From Neorhizobium huautlense (GTDB lineage Bacteria; Pseudomonadota; Alphaproteobacteria; Rhizobiales; Rhizobiaceae), in NCBI RefSeq assembly GCF_002968575.1, contig NZ_PVBM01000006.1:1-64000 (forward strand): a DNA stretch of 64,000 nt, given 5' to 3'. The position numbers and the translations under genes were made by a program. Shown in pieces: positions 15,230 through 24,648 of the stretch (position 1 is the stretch's first letter; each line of letters begins with the position of its first letter). The notes beneath the pieces were generated by a model. The model made no database searches, was not told the DNA's origin, and was given only the letters and a program-made list of their open reading frames with translations.

Positions 15230-15615
15230 TTGTCGCTGACAGCTCCGTCTGGATTTCGCTATTTCGGAAAGACGATGCCGAGGTCGCGGAAAGATTGCGC
15301 TTTTTCATAGCCCAAGGCGTTGTTCTTGTCGGCGATATCATCATGCTCGAAGTGCTCCAAGGCGCTCGCGATTACCATCAAGCCAGCTGGATCGAACAGA
15401 ACTTCCGCGACTTTCCCGCCGCACAGATGCTGTCTCCCTCACTCGCAATAAAGGCGGCAGCCAATTACCGTACTCTTCGGAATCGAGGCGTTACGGTTCG
15501 GAAGACGATAGACATGATCATCGGCACCTATTGCATCGAACACCGACACAGCCTGTTGCATAAGGACAAGGATTACCTGCCGATGGTCGAATATCTCGGC
15601 CTTCGGACCGCCTGA
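15226..15615 (+). CDS. vapC: VapC-type PIN-domain ribonuclease toxin
   Basis: Toxin of 129 aa. The PIN-domain acidic residues are present: Asp5 in MIVADSSVWI, the central Glu in GDIIMLEVLQG (near residue 43), and the Asp pair around TIDMIIGTYCIEH (near 94) and LLHKDKDY (near 115). Such toxins cleave tRNA or rRNA; the target cannot be read. The start at 15226 is set by the ATGA overlap with vapB; the longer ORF from 15205 is rejected. The stop codon abuts that of the convergent membrane-protein gene with no gap. Confidence 0.92.
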   Translation: MIVADSSVWISLFRKDDAEVAERLRFFIAQGVVLVGDIIMLEVLQGARDYHQASWIEQNFRDFPAAQMLSPSLAIKAAANYRTLRNRGVTVRKTIDMIIGTYCIEHRHSLLHKDKDYLPMVEYLGLRTA

Positions 15616-16578
15616 TTATTCGGCTTTCGTGGGCCTTGCCACCAGCAATGACAGCGCCGTACCCACCAGCGAGGAAACGATCACCAGCAAATGGGTGTTG
15701 ATTGCGGCCTGGCCGAGCTCTTTCAAGGGCACCCCGGCCGTGTCCGCGCCGAAGGCGATGGCGCCGGCGGTGATGCCGGCGGGATAAGTACCGACGCCTG
15801 CCGGGGCATGCACGGGAAGCACCGAGGAAAGCTCGCCGCCCAGAGCGCCGCCGAAACCGGCCGCGACCGTCAGGCCGCCGAGAAGGCTCAGCACCCAGGC
15901 AAGCACGGCAATCTTGGTGAACCAGTTGAGGAGCGTGGCACCCCAGGCGCGGGCAAAGGCGCCGCTATCGGACGGCAGTCCGGCCTCCACCTCGCCCAGC
16001 AGGCTCCTTGCCTTGTTCGGCACAACTTTGGCCGTCAGTCGGAAGGCGGCCCTGCGGAGCGCGAAGGCGATTGCCGGCAGGATCAGGAAGGCAAGCCAGA
16101 GAGCCCAGGCCCAGACAGCACCAAGCTCCAGTGCGAGCCCGGTACCGGCCGCGGCCAGCAGTGCATGGAGATCAAAAAGCCGCATGACGAGCAAGGCGGA
16201 CGTGCCCCGCGCCAGGCCCAGGCCGAATTCCCGCTTCATCAACAGCGGAAAGCTCGCCTCACCCGTGCGGAACGGCAGAATGACGTTCAGGAGATTGTGG
16301 ACCTGCACCAGCCGCAGAAGCGTGCCGAAATGACCGCCGGTTTCTTTGGGAAAGTAATCGTAGATGCGCCAGGTGCGCAGGACATAGGTCCCGAGGAGAG
16401 CCGCCAGAGCGACAAGCGCGGTACTCCAGCCGGCGCCGCTCCACAGCGACACGATGCTCTGCCAGCCCCAGACCCACTGGATGAAAGCGGCATAAAGGAG
16501 AATGATCGCGATCGTTGCGAGCGTCATGGTGTTACGAATTATCCATGCGCGGCGGCTGGCAACGGAATAATTCTTCAT
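15616..16578 (-). CDS. Flippase-like integral membrane protein (LPG-synthase TM-domain family)
   Basis: Inner-membrane protein of 320 aa with about eight hydrophobic segments. It belongs to the lysylphosphatidylglycerol-synthase transmembrane family (UPF0104/PF03706). Family marks are LRTWRIYDYFPKETGGHFGTLLRLVQVHNLLNVILPFRTGEASFPLLMKREFG near residues 70-120 and VLPVHAPAGVGTYPAGITAGAIAFG near 250-275. The gene is divergent from a glycosyltransferase operon whose start lies 99 bp away, so a role in moving or modifying lipid-linked sugars is reasonable but inferred. The ATG at 16578 has no strong ribosome-binding site; a start at 16527 is possible. Confidence 0.82.
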   Translation of the reverse strand: MKNYSVASRRAWIIRNTMTLATIAIILLYAAFIQWVWGWQSIVSLWSGAGWSTALVALAALLGTYVLRTWRIYDYFPKETGGHFGTLLRLVQVHNLLNVILPFRTGEASFPLLMKREFGLGLARGTSALLVMRLFDLHALLAAAGTGLALELGAVWAWALWLAFLILPAIAFALRRAAFRLTAKVVPNKARSLLGEVEAGLPSDSGAFARAWGATLLNWFTKIAVLAWVLSLLGGLTVAAGFGGALGGELSSVLPVHAPAGVGTYPAGITAGAIAFGADTAGVPLKELGQAAINTHLLVIVSSLVGTALSLLVARPTKAE

Positions 16579-16676
16579 ATAGTAGGATGCCCCATGTGAC
16601 GGTTTCGGGTGAAGTTTCAGGTTAGGGTCGCCATGACGGCGCGCGCTTCCGGCCCGAGGTTTAGGAGAAAGACAAG

Positions 16677-17696
16677 GTGCGTACAACAGCAGAGTCGGTC
16701 ACCAGCCGTATCCAGACGGCCGAACCGATCGAACTGTCCCTCGTCGTGCCTCTCTTCAACGAAGAGGAAAGCGTCGGACCGCTGATCGAGCGGATCACGA
16801 CGGCAATGGCGAACTATCCCGGGACATGGGAACTCATTCTCGTCGACGACGGGAGCACCGATGCCACGATCGCCAATGCCCGAACTGCGCTCAGCCGTCC
16901 TGGCCTCGACCTCAAGATCGTGGCTTTGCAACGCAACTTCGGCCAGACGGCAGCCATGCAGGCTGGCATCAACCAGGCCGAAGGCCGGCTGATCGCCACG
17001 CTCGACGGCGACCTGCAGAACGACCCGAAGGACATCCCCGCCATGGTGGCGGAGCTGGAGCGGCGCGAACTGGACCTCCTCGTCGGCTGGCGCAAGAACC
17101 GTCAGGACGGATTGCTGCTTCGCAAGGTGCCATCCTGGATCGCCAACCGGCTCATCGGCCGCATTACCGGCGTACGCCTGCACGACTACGGCTGTTCGCT
17201 CAAGATCTATCGCGGCTCGGTCATCAAGCAGGTGAAGCTGATGGGCGAAATGCACCGCTTCATCCCGGCTTGGGTGGCGGGCGTCGTGCCGAGCTCACGG
17301 ATCGGCGAAATGCCGGTGACGCATCACGCGCGCCAGCACGGCGTTTCGAAATACGGCATTTCCCGCACTTTCAGGGTGATCCTCGATCTGCTCTCGGTGA
17401 TGTTCTTCATGCGCTTCAAGGCGCGGCCGGGGCATTTCTTCGGCTCCCTCGGGCTTGGCCTCGGCGCACTGTCGGCGATCATCCTCACCTACCTGTTCAT
17501 CGACAAGTTCATCATGGGTAACGACATCGGCACCCGGCCGCTCTTCCTGATCGGCGTCATGCTGTTCCTGTCGGCCGTGCAGATGATCACCACCGGCATC
17601 ATCGCCGAGATGATCGCCCGCACCTATTATCGCGAAGATACGGCGCTCAGCTACATCGTCAGGGAAGTCTATGAGGGCGATCAGGCGCATCAGTGA
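16677..17696 (+). CDS. Family 2 glycosyltransferase, polyprenyl-phosphate sugar synthase type
   Basis: Membrane-bound GT-A enzyme of 339 aa. Visible motifs are LVVPLFNEEESV (residues ~22-33), LVDDGSTDAT near 55, the metal-binding ATLDGDLQNDP near 105, and two C-terminal transmembrane helices (about 250-272 and 280-310). This is the DPM1/ArnC architecture, which transfers a sugar from a nucleotide sugar to polyprenyl phosphate. It overlaps the first GT39 gene by 26 bp, which ties donor synthesis to transfer. In rhizobia a comparable set (RgtE with RgtA-D) adds galacturonic acid to LPS, so this may be an RgtE homologue (inference). GTG start at 16677 with AGGAG upstream. Confidence 0.88.
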   Translation: MRTTAESVTSRIQTAEPIELSLVVPLFNEEESVGPLIERITTAMANYPGTWELILVDDGSTDATIANARTALSRPGLDLKIVALQRNFGQTAAMQAGINQAEGRLIATLDGDLQNDPKDIPAMVAELERRELDLLVGWRKNRQDGLLLRKVPSWIANRLIGRITGVRLHDYGCSLKIYRGSVIKQVKLMGEMHRFIPAWVAGVVPSSRIGEMPVTHHARQHGVSKYGISRTFRVILDLLSVMFFMRFKARPGHFFGSLGLGLGALSAIILTYLFIDKFIMGNDIGTRPLFLIGVMLFLSAVQMITTGIIAEMIARTYYREDTALSYIVREVYEGDQAHQ

Positions 17697-19215
17697 CGCG
17701 CTTGCCCGCCGTCCGGAAATCGTTCTTTGGCTGATCGCCGCCTACTACGTGCTGGCGGTCGCCTTGCGGATGCTGCGCTCGGAGGCGCTTAATAGCGATG
17801 AGGCCGAACAACTCGTACAGTCGCAGTTCTTCCTGATGGGTTACGGGCGGCAGCCGCCTTTCTACAACTGGCTGCAATACGGCATCATCCAGCTGACCGG
17901 TCCGTCGATCTTCGCCCTGTCGCTCGTCAAAAACCTGCTGCTCTTCCTTTGCTGCGCTGTCTATGGGCTGGCGGCGCGGCTTGTGCTCAAGGACAGGCGC
18001 CTGGTCGCAGTCGCCATACTTGGCGTGATCGCCATGCCGGCCGTCAGCGTCATGGCGCAACGCGACCTGACGCACGCGATCGCCACGCTGTTTGCCGTCG
18101 CATTTTTCCTCTATGCCTTCCTGCAGACGCTGATCCGCCCGAGCCTCGGCTTCTATCTGTTAACCGGCTTCGCTGTCGGCATAGGGCTGATCGCCAAATA
18201 CAACTTCGTCATCGTGCCGGTGGCGGCGATACTTGCCATCCTGCCGGAGCCGGAGCTTCGCAAGCGTATCTTCGACTGGCGGATCATTCCGGCGCTTGCC
18301 GTCACTGCCGCCCTGTGCCTGCCGCACGGGCTCTGGCTGCTCGGCAACCTGACCGAGGCGACGGACGGGACGATCAAGGCGATGCGGGAGGATGCCTCCG
18401 GCAATCCCATCCTCGATCGGTTGTCCGGCCTCGGCACGCTGGCTGTGGCGATACTTTCTGGCACGCTGCCGGTCCTTGCCTTCTTCCTGATCGCATTCCG
18501 CAGATCCCTCGTCGAGGCACGGACGGCAGCCAGCGAATGGACACGCGTGATCGGACGCATGCTGCTCCTGTGCCTTGTCGCCGTCGGACTGATCGGCCTC
18601 GGCTTCGGCGCAACGACCATCAGCGAGAAATGGCTGTCTCCCTTCCTTATCCTGCTGCCGCTCTATCTCTGCCTGAAGCTCGGTTCAGCCGGAGCAGACA
18701 GCAGCCGCAGCGTCGCGCGGATGCTTTTTCCCGTTGCTGCGCTCGCCCTCGGCTTCATTGCCTATATGGCGCTCGGCAATGTTATCGGACCACGCCTCGG
18801 CCAGTACAACAAGGAGAACCTTCCCTCCGGCCCCTTCCTGCGCGAGGTGCTGGCTGAACGGGCCGATACAAATCCTGCCTATGTCATCGCCGCCGATCCG
18901 TTTCTCGGCGGAAGCGCCCGGATCGAATTGCCAAGCGCGCGCATATTGTGGCCTCGCTTCGGCCAGACGCCGCTCCTCGACACGATGGAGAGGGGGCAGG
19001 TCGGGCTGATTGTCTGGCGGGAGAACGGCAATGGCATGCCGGATGGTTTGAGCGCCTATTTGCAAGAAAACGGCATAGACGCCGAGCGCCTGGCGACAGC
19101 CACCAAGGCCGTACCTTATCTCTTTTCCGGCGGGCGAGACACCGTCACCTTCGGTTTCGCATGGACAGTCGGCGACGCAGGGACGCCCAGAACAGGTAAT
19201 CGGCCTCGAAGCTGA
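17671..19215 (+). CDS. GT39-family polyprenyl-phosphate sugar transferase (RgtA/ArnT-like), first copy
   Basis: Polytopic membrane protein of 514 aa. The family-defining first periplasmic loop SEALNSDEAEQLVQSQFFLMGYGRQPPFYNWLQYGIIQLTG (residues ~37-77) holds the acidic pair expected of the catalytic site and the QPPFYNWLQY motif. About ten further membrane segments and a soluble periplasmic C-terminal domain follow. Such enzymes move a sugar from a polyprenyl-phosphate donor onto a periplasmic acceptor, often lipid A or LPS core. It overlaps the GT2 gene and is followed by a close paralogue. Acceptor and sugar are inferred from rhizobial Rgt systems, not shown. Confidence 0.85.
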   Translation: MRAIRRISDALARRPEIVLWLIAAYYVLAVALRMLRSEALNSDEAEQLVQSQFFLMGYGRQPPFYNWLQYGIIQLTGPSIFALSLVKNLLLFLCCAVYGLAARLVLKDRRLVAVAILGVIAMPAVSVMAQRDLTHAIATLFAVAFFLYAFLQTLIRPSLGFYLLTGFAVGIGLIAKYNFVIVPVAAILAILPEPELRKRIFDWRIIPALAVTAALCLPHGLWLLGNLTEATDGTIKAMREDASGNPILDRLSGLGTLAVAILSGTLPVLAFFLIAFRRSLVEARTAASEWTRVIGRMLLLCLVAVGLIGLGFGATTISEKWLSPFLILLPLYLCLKLGSAGADSSRSVARMLFPVAALALGFIAYMALGNVIGPRLGQYNKENLPSGPFLREVLAERADTNPAYVIAADPFLGGSARIELPSARILWPRFGQTPLLDTMERGQVGLIVWRENGNGMPDGLSAYLQENGIDAERLATATKAVPYLFSGGRDTVTFGFAWTVGDAGTPRTGNRPRS

Positions 19216-19274
19216 AAAATTAGGGTTGCAATTCCCCGCTAGGCTGCGGCTCTCGGTCAGCGCCGGAGGGGATA

Positions 19275-20804
19275 TTGCTGCAACAAAATCGATCGGCCGC
19301 CTATGGCATCCGGCTTTCGTCCGAACGCCATGTCATCCTGCTCGCAGCAATCGCCATCTATTTCATCACCAATTTCCTGGTGCGAATGGCACTGCCGGTG
19401 AACCTGGAACTGGACGAGGCCGAACAGTCCTATTTTTCCCAGTGGCTTATGGCGGGCTATAGCTCGCAGCCGCCGCTCTACAATTGGCTTCAATATGCCA
19501 CCGTGCAGCTTTTCGGCCTGTCGCTTGCGTCGCTCTCGGCCTTGAAGAACCTCATCCTGTTCAGCGCCTACCTCTTCTACTTTCTGGCTGCTCGGGAAGT
19601 GATGCGCGACCGACAGATTGCCGTGGTCGCAGTGCTAGGGCTGCTGACCATTCCGCAAGTGGCCTTCGAAGCCCAACGGGACCTCAGCCACACCGTCGCG
19701 ACGATCTTTACCGCCTCCCTGTTTCTCTACACCTTCCTGCGCACAGTCCGACGCCCCTCGATTTCGTCTTTCCTGCTGCTCGGGCTGGCGACCGGGCTTG
19801 GCGTTATTGCGAAGTATAATTTCGTGCTGCTTCCAGCCGCCGCCTTCCTGGCGATCCTGAGCGACGCCAGATGGCGGCCGCGCCTGTTCGACTGGAGGCT
19901 GTTGCTCGCCGGCGCCATCGCGATCGTGATCGTCGCGCCCCACGCGCTTTGGCTCGTCGATCACATCAGTGCCGCCAGCGCCCATACCATGCGCAAGCTC
20001 ACCGGCTCCGGCGGCGCGCCTGCGCTCACCCTGCTGAACGGCCTTGGGTCGCTCGCGCTCGCCTCGCTCGGCTTCGGCGGTCTGACGCTTGCTGTTTTCT
20101 CCCTTGCCTACCGGGAAAGGCTGCCGGCGATCATCCGCGCCCGCAGCGACTGGACGCGCCTTTCCGGGCGGATCCTGATCTTCGCACTCGGCCTGATCGT
20201 GTTGATGATCCTGTTCGGCGGGGTCGAAAAGGTTCGCGACCGATGGCTTACGCCGATCCTCATCCTGCTGCCCATCTATTTCGCGCTCAAGATCGACGCC
20301 GCGGCCACGAACCTGCATCCGGGGATGAGGAGGATCTGGGGTGTCGCGTTCACGCTGATGGCCCTCATCCCGACCCTGCTTCTCGGCCGGGTCGCCACCG
20401 CATCGCTGACGGGGCTCTACCAATACCCGAATTACCCATTCATCTCGATGGCCGAGGAGGTGCGCCCGCAGGTGACGTCGGCGCCGACGCTTGTCATCAC
20501 CTTGGACACCCATATGGCGGGGAACCTGCGTCTTCATCTGCAGCCGGTTCCCGTCCTCGCGCTTTCGACACCCGCAGGCCTTAAACCTCCGCCGACGCCT
20601 GAGCATCAGCGCATTCTCTTCGCCTGGCGAAGCGCCGCCGATGGCACCTCCGCCGGCCTACCGCAAAAGTTCGAACAATACCTGCAGGAGCGCGGAATCA
20701 CCCCCGATGCATCGCAGATCCGTGCCGTCACGCTTCCCTATACCTACGGAAGGGCTGGTGACCAATACCACTTCGCCTATGCCGTTTTCGACATCGGCCG
20801 TTGA
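19275..20804 (+). CDS. GT39-family polyprenyl-phosphate sugar transferase (RgtA/ArnT-like), second copy
   Basis: Paralogue of the preceding gene, 509 aa, with the same loop (NLELDEAEQSYFSQWLMAGYSSQPPLYNWLQYATVQLFG, residues ~36-75), AQRDLSHTVAT near 134, and AKYNFVLLPAAAFLAIL near 178, plus the C-terminal periplasmic domain. The start is taken as TTG at 19275 because GGAGGGG stands 4-8 nt before it. The two copies probably serve two acceptor positions on one molecule, as RgtA and RgtB do in rhizobial LPS core (inference). Its end is 3 bp from the convergent transaminase gene. Confidence 0.85.
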   Translation: MLQQNRSAAYGIRLSSERHVILLAAIAIYFITNFLVRMALPVNLELDEAEQSYFSQWLMAGYSSQPPLYNWLQYATVQLFGLSLASLSALKNLILFSAYLFYFLAAREVMRDRQIAVVAVLGLLTIPQVAFEAQRDLSHTVATIFTASLFLYTFLRTVRRPSISSFLLLGLATGLGVIAKYNFVLLPAAAFLAILSDARWRPRLFDWRLLLAGAIAIVIVAPHALWLVDHISAASAHTMRKLTGSGGAPALTLLNGLGSLALASLGFGGLTLAVFSLAYRERLPAIIRARSDWTRLSGRILIFALGLIVLMILFGGVEKVRDRWLTPILILLPIYFALKIDAAATNLHPGMRRIWGVAFTLMALIPTLLLGRVATASLTGLYQYPNYPFISMAEEVRPQVTSAPTLVITLDTHMAGNLRLHLQPVPVLALSTPAGLKPPPTPEHQRILFAWRSAADGTSAGLPQKFEQYLQERGITPDASQIRAVTLPYTYGRAGDQYHFAYAVFDIGR

Positions 20805-20807
20805 CAG

Positions 20808-22175
20808 CTATTCCTTCACCGTGTCCCGCAGGTGGTCGAGAGCCCGGCGCAGCTTGTCGATCACCTCGTCCACCTCGGAGCGGCTGATCGTAAGCGCCGG
20901 CGAGGCCAGCATGCGGTCCCCCGTCGCGCGCATGATCAGACCGTTTTCGACGCAGTGATTGCGCACCAGTGTGCCGATGTCGTCAGGCTTGGCATAACGG
21001 CGGCGGACGGATTTGTCTGCTGCAAGCTGCAGACCGCCCATCAGCCCGACGCTCTCCGCCTGCCCCACCACCTCGTGATCCTCCAGGCTCTTCCAGGCGG
21101 AGGCGAAATAGGGACCGATATCCTCGCGGACGTGTTCGACCAGCCCCTCCTCCTCGATGATCCGGATGTTCTCCAATGCGGCGGCGGCACAGACCGGGTG
21201 ACCGGAATAGGTAAAGCCGTGGTAGAAATCGCCGAGCTCATCGACCATCACATCGGCCACCCGATCGCTTACCAGCACGCCGCCGATCGGCAGGTAACCG
21301 GAGGACAGCCCCTTTGCGATCGGCGCCAGATCCGGCTCGACGCCGTAATACTGATGGCCGAACCACTCTCCCAGCCGGCCGAAACCGCAGATCACCTCGT
21401 CAGCGACCAGAAGAATGTTGCGCGCTCTGCAGATGCGGGCGATTTCCGGCCAGTAGGTTTCCGGCGGAATGATCACGCCCCCCGCCCCCTGGATGGGTTC
21501 GGCGACGAAAGCGGCGACGCGATCCTCGCCAAGTTCATCGATCTTCGCCTCCAGCTCGCGGGCAAGCTTGAGGCCGAATTCGGCGGGCGAGAGATCGCCA
21601 CCTTCCGCATACCAATAAGGCTGGCCGATATGGTGGATGCCCTCGATCGGCAGGTTGCCCTGCTCGTGCATCAGCTTCATGCCGCCAAGCGAGGCGCCGG
21701 CGACCGTCGAGCCGTGATAACCATTCTTTCGGGCGACTACTTGCGTCTTTTCCAGTTTGCCGAGCGCCTTCCAATAGACGCGCGCCATTCGGAACCAGGT
21801 GTCGGTCGCCTCCGAGCCGGAATTGGTGAAGAAGATACGTTTCAGCCTGTCGCCTGTATGCGAGGCGATCTTCTGGGCAAGCAGGGTGGCCGGAGGGGTC
21901 GTGGTGCCGAAAAAGCTGTTGTAGTAAGGCAGTTCCTGCATCTGCTTGTAGGCGGCATCGGCGATCGACTTGCGACCGTAACCGACATTGACGCACCAGA
22001 GGCCGGCAAAGGCATCGAGATATTTCTTCCCCGTCGAATCGTAGATGTAGACGCCCTCGGCCCGTTCGATGATGCGCGTGCCCTTGGCGTTGAGCTGCTT
22101 CATGTCGGAGAACGGATGGAGGTGATGGGCGGCGTCGATCGCGGCGAGATTGGAAAGGGCGCTGATATCGGTCAT
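20808..22175 (-). CDS. Class III PLP-dependent aminotransferase, putrescine/polyamine:pyruvate type (SpuC-like)
   Basis: Enzyme of 455 aa. The N-terminal stretch AAHHLHPFSDMKQLNAKGTRIIERAEGVYIYDSTGKKYLDAFAGLWCVNVGYGR and YKQMQELPYYNSFFGTT is the hallmark of SpuC-type polyamine-pyruvate transaminases. NSGSEATDTWFRMARVYW binds PLP phosphate near residue 112, LLVADEVICGFGR contains the PLP-pairing Asp near 255, and PIAKGLSSGYLPIGG carries the Schiff-base Lys near 286. The start at 22175 (MTDIS) is preferred to the ATG 27 bp upstream by homology to the family. It is divergent from a glutamine-synthetase-like ligase gene, consistent with polyamine catabolism. Confidence 0.92.
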   Translation of the reverse strand: MTDISALSNLAAIDAAHHLHPFSDMKQLNAKGTRIIERAEGVYIYDSTGKKYLDAFAGLWCVNVGYGRKSIADAAYKQMQELPYYNSFFGTTTPPATLLAQKIASHTGDRLKRIFFTNSGSEATDTWFRMARVYWKALGKLEKTQVVARKNGYHGSTVAGASLGGMKLMHEQGNLPIEGIHHIGQPYWYAEGGDLSPAEFGLKLARELEAKIDELGEDRVAAFVAEPIQGAGGVIIPPETYWPEIARICRARNILLVADEVICGFGRLGEWFGHQYYGVEPDLAPIAKGLSSGYLPIGGVLVSDRVADVMVDELGDFYHGFTYSGHPVCAAAALENIRIIEEEGLVEHVREDIGPYFASAWKSLEDHEVVGQAESVGLMGGLQLAADKSVRRRYAKPDDIGTLVRNHCVENGLIMRATGDRMLASPALTISRSEVDEVIDKLRRALDHLRDTVKE

Positions 22176-22253
22176 GGAGTTGGCCTCTGATTGTGCGGCC
22201 AATTCTTATCGGCTACGAACTCTCTTCCGCAACACCCTTTCAAAGACCTGCCG

Positions 22254-23588
22254 ATGTCCTTTCAATCCGTCCCGCCTCATATCGAAATCCTGCTCGTCGG
22301 CATGAATGGCGACCTGCGCGGCAAGCGCATTCCGCTGGACAAGGAAAACAAGGTCTGGGAGGGCGCAGTGAGGCTGCCGACGTCCACGCAGTCGTTGGAC
22401 ATATGGGGCGACGACAATGACGATATCACCGGACTGTCGCTGACGATTGGAGATCCGGATGGCGTCTGCATTCCTGATCAGCGCAGCCTCGCGCCGATGC
22501 CCTGGGCGCCGGAAGGATCCAGGCAGGTGCTTTCCACCATGCATGAGCTCTCCGGGGAACCGAGCTTCATGGACCCTCGCGGCATTCTCGCCGCGCTCTT
22601 GAAACGCTTCGAAGAGCGCGGGCTGACACCGGTCGTCGCGACGGAACTCGAATTCTACGTGGTGCAGGACGACTGGCGCGAGACCGGCAGGCCCCGGCCA
22701 CCGGAAAAGCTGATGTATCGCGGCAAGCCGAACGGTTTTCAGCTCTACGACATGGGCGCCGTCGATGCGCTCGACGATTACCTGCAGACAGTCAGGACCT
22801 GGGCGAAGCTCCAGGACCTGCCGGCCGATGCGACGACGGCCGAGTTCGGTCCCGGGCAGTTCGAGATCAACCTGCTTCATCGCGCCGACGCGCTGGCAGC
22901 CGCCGACGACTGCATCTATCTGAAGCGCATCGCCGAACAGGCCGCGAGGAGACACGGGCTGAAATCCACCTGTATGGCCAAGCCCTACGCGAACCAGGCG
23001 GGCTCCGGCCTGCACGTGCATGCCAGCATCATCGACCGGGACGGAAACAATGTGCTGGACGCCAAGGGCGGCGATCCGGTACGGCTCAAAACCGTCTGCG
23101 CGGGAATGCTGAAGACCATGCGCGACGCGCAGCTCGTCTTCGCGCCGTTTGCCAATTCGTATCGCCGGTTCCAGCCCGGATCCTTTGCGCCGGTGGATAT
23201 CGACTGGGGCTTTGGCCATCGGGGAACGGCGGTGCGTATTCCCGACAAGGACGGCGCGGCCGCCCGGATCGAGCATAGGGTCGCCGGCGCCGACGCCAAT
23301 CCCTATCTGCTGCTGACGGCTATTCTCGGCGGCATGCTTCTGGGGCTGGACGAGATGCTCGATCCGGGTCCTGCGACCGAACCGGGCAAGGAGCCGCCGG
23401 CGGGAGCCAAACGCCTGACGCACGACTTCCTGACGGCGGTCGAGGAATTCTCCGCCTCGCCCTTCATCAAAGACGTGTTCGGCGCGCGCTACCAGAAGCT
23501 CTATGGCGATACGAAGCGCAAGGAAGCGATCACCTATCTGCGCACCGTCAGCGATTTCGACTACCAGACCTATCTGCCCCGGGTTTAG
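22254..23588 (+). CDS. Glutamine-synthetase-family ligase, gamma-glutamyl-polyamine synthetase type
   Basis: Protein of 444 aa of the GS superfamily. VVATELEFYVV (near residue 137) and the following acidic residues supply metal ligands; EFGPGQFEINLLHRADALAAADD (near 200-222) and KPYANQAGSGLHVHASI (near 243-259) match GS active-site motifs; NSYRRFQPGSFAPVDIDWGFGHRGTAVRIP (near 302-331) binds ATP/glutamate. It lacks the adenylylation-site signature of true GlnA and resembles PuuA/SpuI-type enzymes that glutamylate putrescine. The divergent SpuC-like transaminase supports this. ATG at 22254 is used; the ribosome-binding site is weak. Confidence 0.9.
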   Translation: MSFQSVPPHIEILLVGMNGDLRGKRIPLDKENKVWEGAVRLPTSTQSLDIWGDDNDDITGLSLTIGDPDGVCIPDQRSLAPMPWAPEGSRQVLSTMHELSGEPSFMDPRGILAALLKRFEERGLTPVVATELEFYVVQDDWRETGRPRPPEKLMYRGKPNGFQLYDMGAVDALDDYLQTVRTWAKLQDLPADATTAEFGPGQFEINLLHRADALAAADDCIYLKRIAEQAARRHGLKSTCMAKPYANQAGSGLHVHASIIDRDGNNVLDAKGGDPVRLKTVCAGMLKTMRDAQLVFAPFANSYRRFQPGSFAPVDIDWGFGHRGTAVRIPDKDGAAARIEHRVAGADANPYLLLTAILGGMLLGLDEMLDPGPATEPGKEPPAGAKRLTHDFLTAVEEFSASPFIKDVFGARYQKLYGDTKRKEAITYLRTVSDFDYQTYLPRV

Positions 23589-23608
23589 AAAAGCCGACGG
23601 TCGGGAGG

Positions 23609-24355
23609 CTATTTGCCGCCAGACTGTGTCGATGGCAAAGACGGTTTCGAGATCCAGGGCGCGTATGGCAGATCGTCGATGTCTAGCAACATCGGCGGCC
23701 CCTTCTCATAATCGAAAGCCAGGTTAATCGAGGCGACGAACTTGCCGTATTCCTCCTGGAGCTGCTGGAGCGCTTCGCGATTGCCGGTCTGCGCCGCAAC
23801 CACCTCCTCCTCCTTCAGAGCCCTGGTCAGGTCGCGATAGGTACTGTTGCCATCCTTATCAGGGATAAGGACCACAACCCCGCCCTTTTCCTTGAACTTG
23901 ATGCCCACGTAGAGCTCATCGTCGGTGAAGAGATCGCGATTCTTGTTGATCATCTGCGGGAGGGCGAGCGCAAACAGGCTTTCCCGGCTAAGGCCGCCAT
24001 GCGCTTCGTATTGCTGGTTCACCAGCTGCGCAAACTGCCAGCCTTTCTCGGCAAGCAGCCCTTTCAGCATGTTCTTGGCGATGGGATCGCTTATTTTGAA
24101 CTGATCGGAATTGATGAAGTCGATAGCATCGGAGACGAGTTGGCTCTTCTCGTCCATTTCGACAAATGCGGCGTTGATCGCGAAAGCGGCTCTTATCGTT
24201 TCCTTGGCGGGTTCGCCGGAGATTCCGTTCGCCACCTGGACGAGATCGGTTCTCTTCGCGTCGGTTTCCTTGCTTTCTTCGGCAGGGGCGGCCGAAAGAG
24301 CCGACTGCTGGAGGATCAGCAAGGCTGCAGGTTCAAGCCCGGAGATGGAAGTCAT
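23609..24355 (-). CDS. Hypothetical protein, 248 aa
   Basis: I do not recognise a family. The protein is mostly soluble and helical: a short N-terminal stretch with SGLEPAALLILQQSALSAAP, a central region rich in charged helices (KNMLKGLLAEKGWQFAQLVNQQYEAHGG) and a segment with KFKEKGGVVVLIPDKDGNSTYRDLTRALKEEE. There is no clear signal peptide or membrane span. The ATG at 24355 has GAGGA 6 nt upstream and is preferred to the TTG at 24430. It converges on the ligase gene with 20 bp between stops. Codon use is like that of its neighbours. Confidence 0.75.
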   Translation of the reverse strand: MTSISGLEPAALLILQQSALSAAPAEESKETDAKRTDLVQVANGISGEPAKETIRAAFAINAAFVEMDEKSQLVSDAIDFINSDQFKISDPIAKNMLKGLLAEKGWQFAQLVNQQYEAHGGLSRESLFALALPQMINKNRDLFTDDELYVGIKFKEKGGVVVLIPDKDGNSTYRDLTRALKEEEVVAAQTGNREALQQLQEEYGKFVASINLAFDYEKGPPMLLDIDDLPYAPWISKPSLPSTQSGGK

Positions 24356-24648
24356 GCCGTTCCTCGCGCGTGCCTTTCGCCTGTCATAGGCCGAGGCAAC
24401 GTCTGCCGGAACCATCATGGCCCGAAACAAGCAATCTGCTCTATCGGAGGTTGAAGTTAGGAGTCAGGGGATAACAAGATATGAACGCCTCATCGCGAGA
24501 TATTGCCATCACCGCGGCAGCTCCGCGACAAGCAAGAGCCGGCGATTGTTTTGGGCGAATGACGGCGAGGTCGAAGTTGTTCTTCAGCCTATCTTAAATC
24601 CCTCGGGTCTAAGGAAGCGGTATATTTAATACAATTGCGGCTCCGTGG

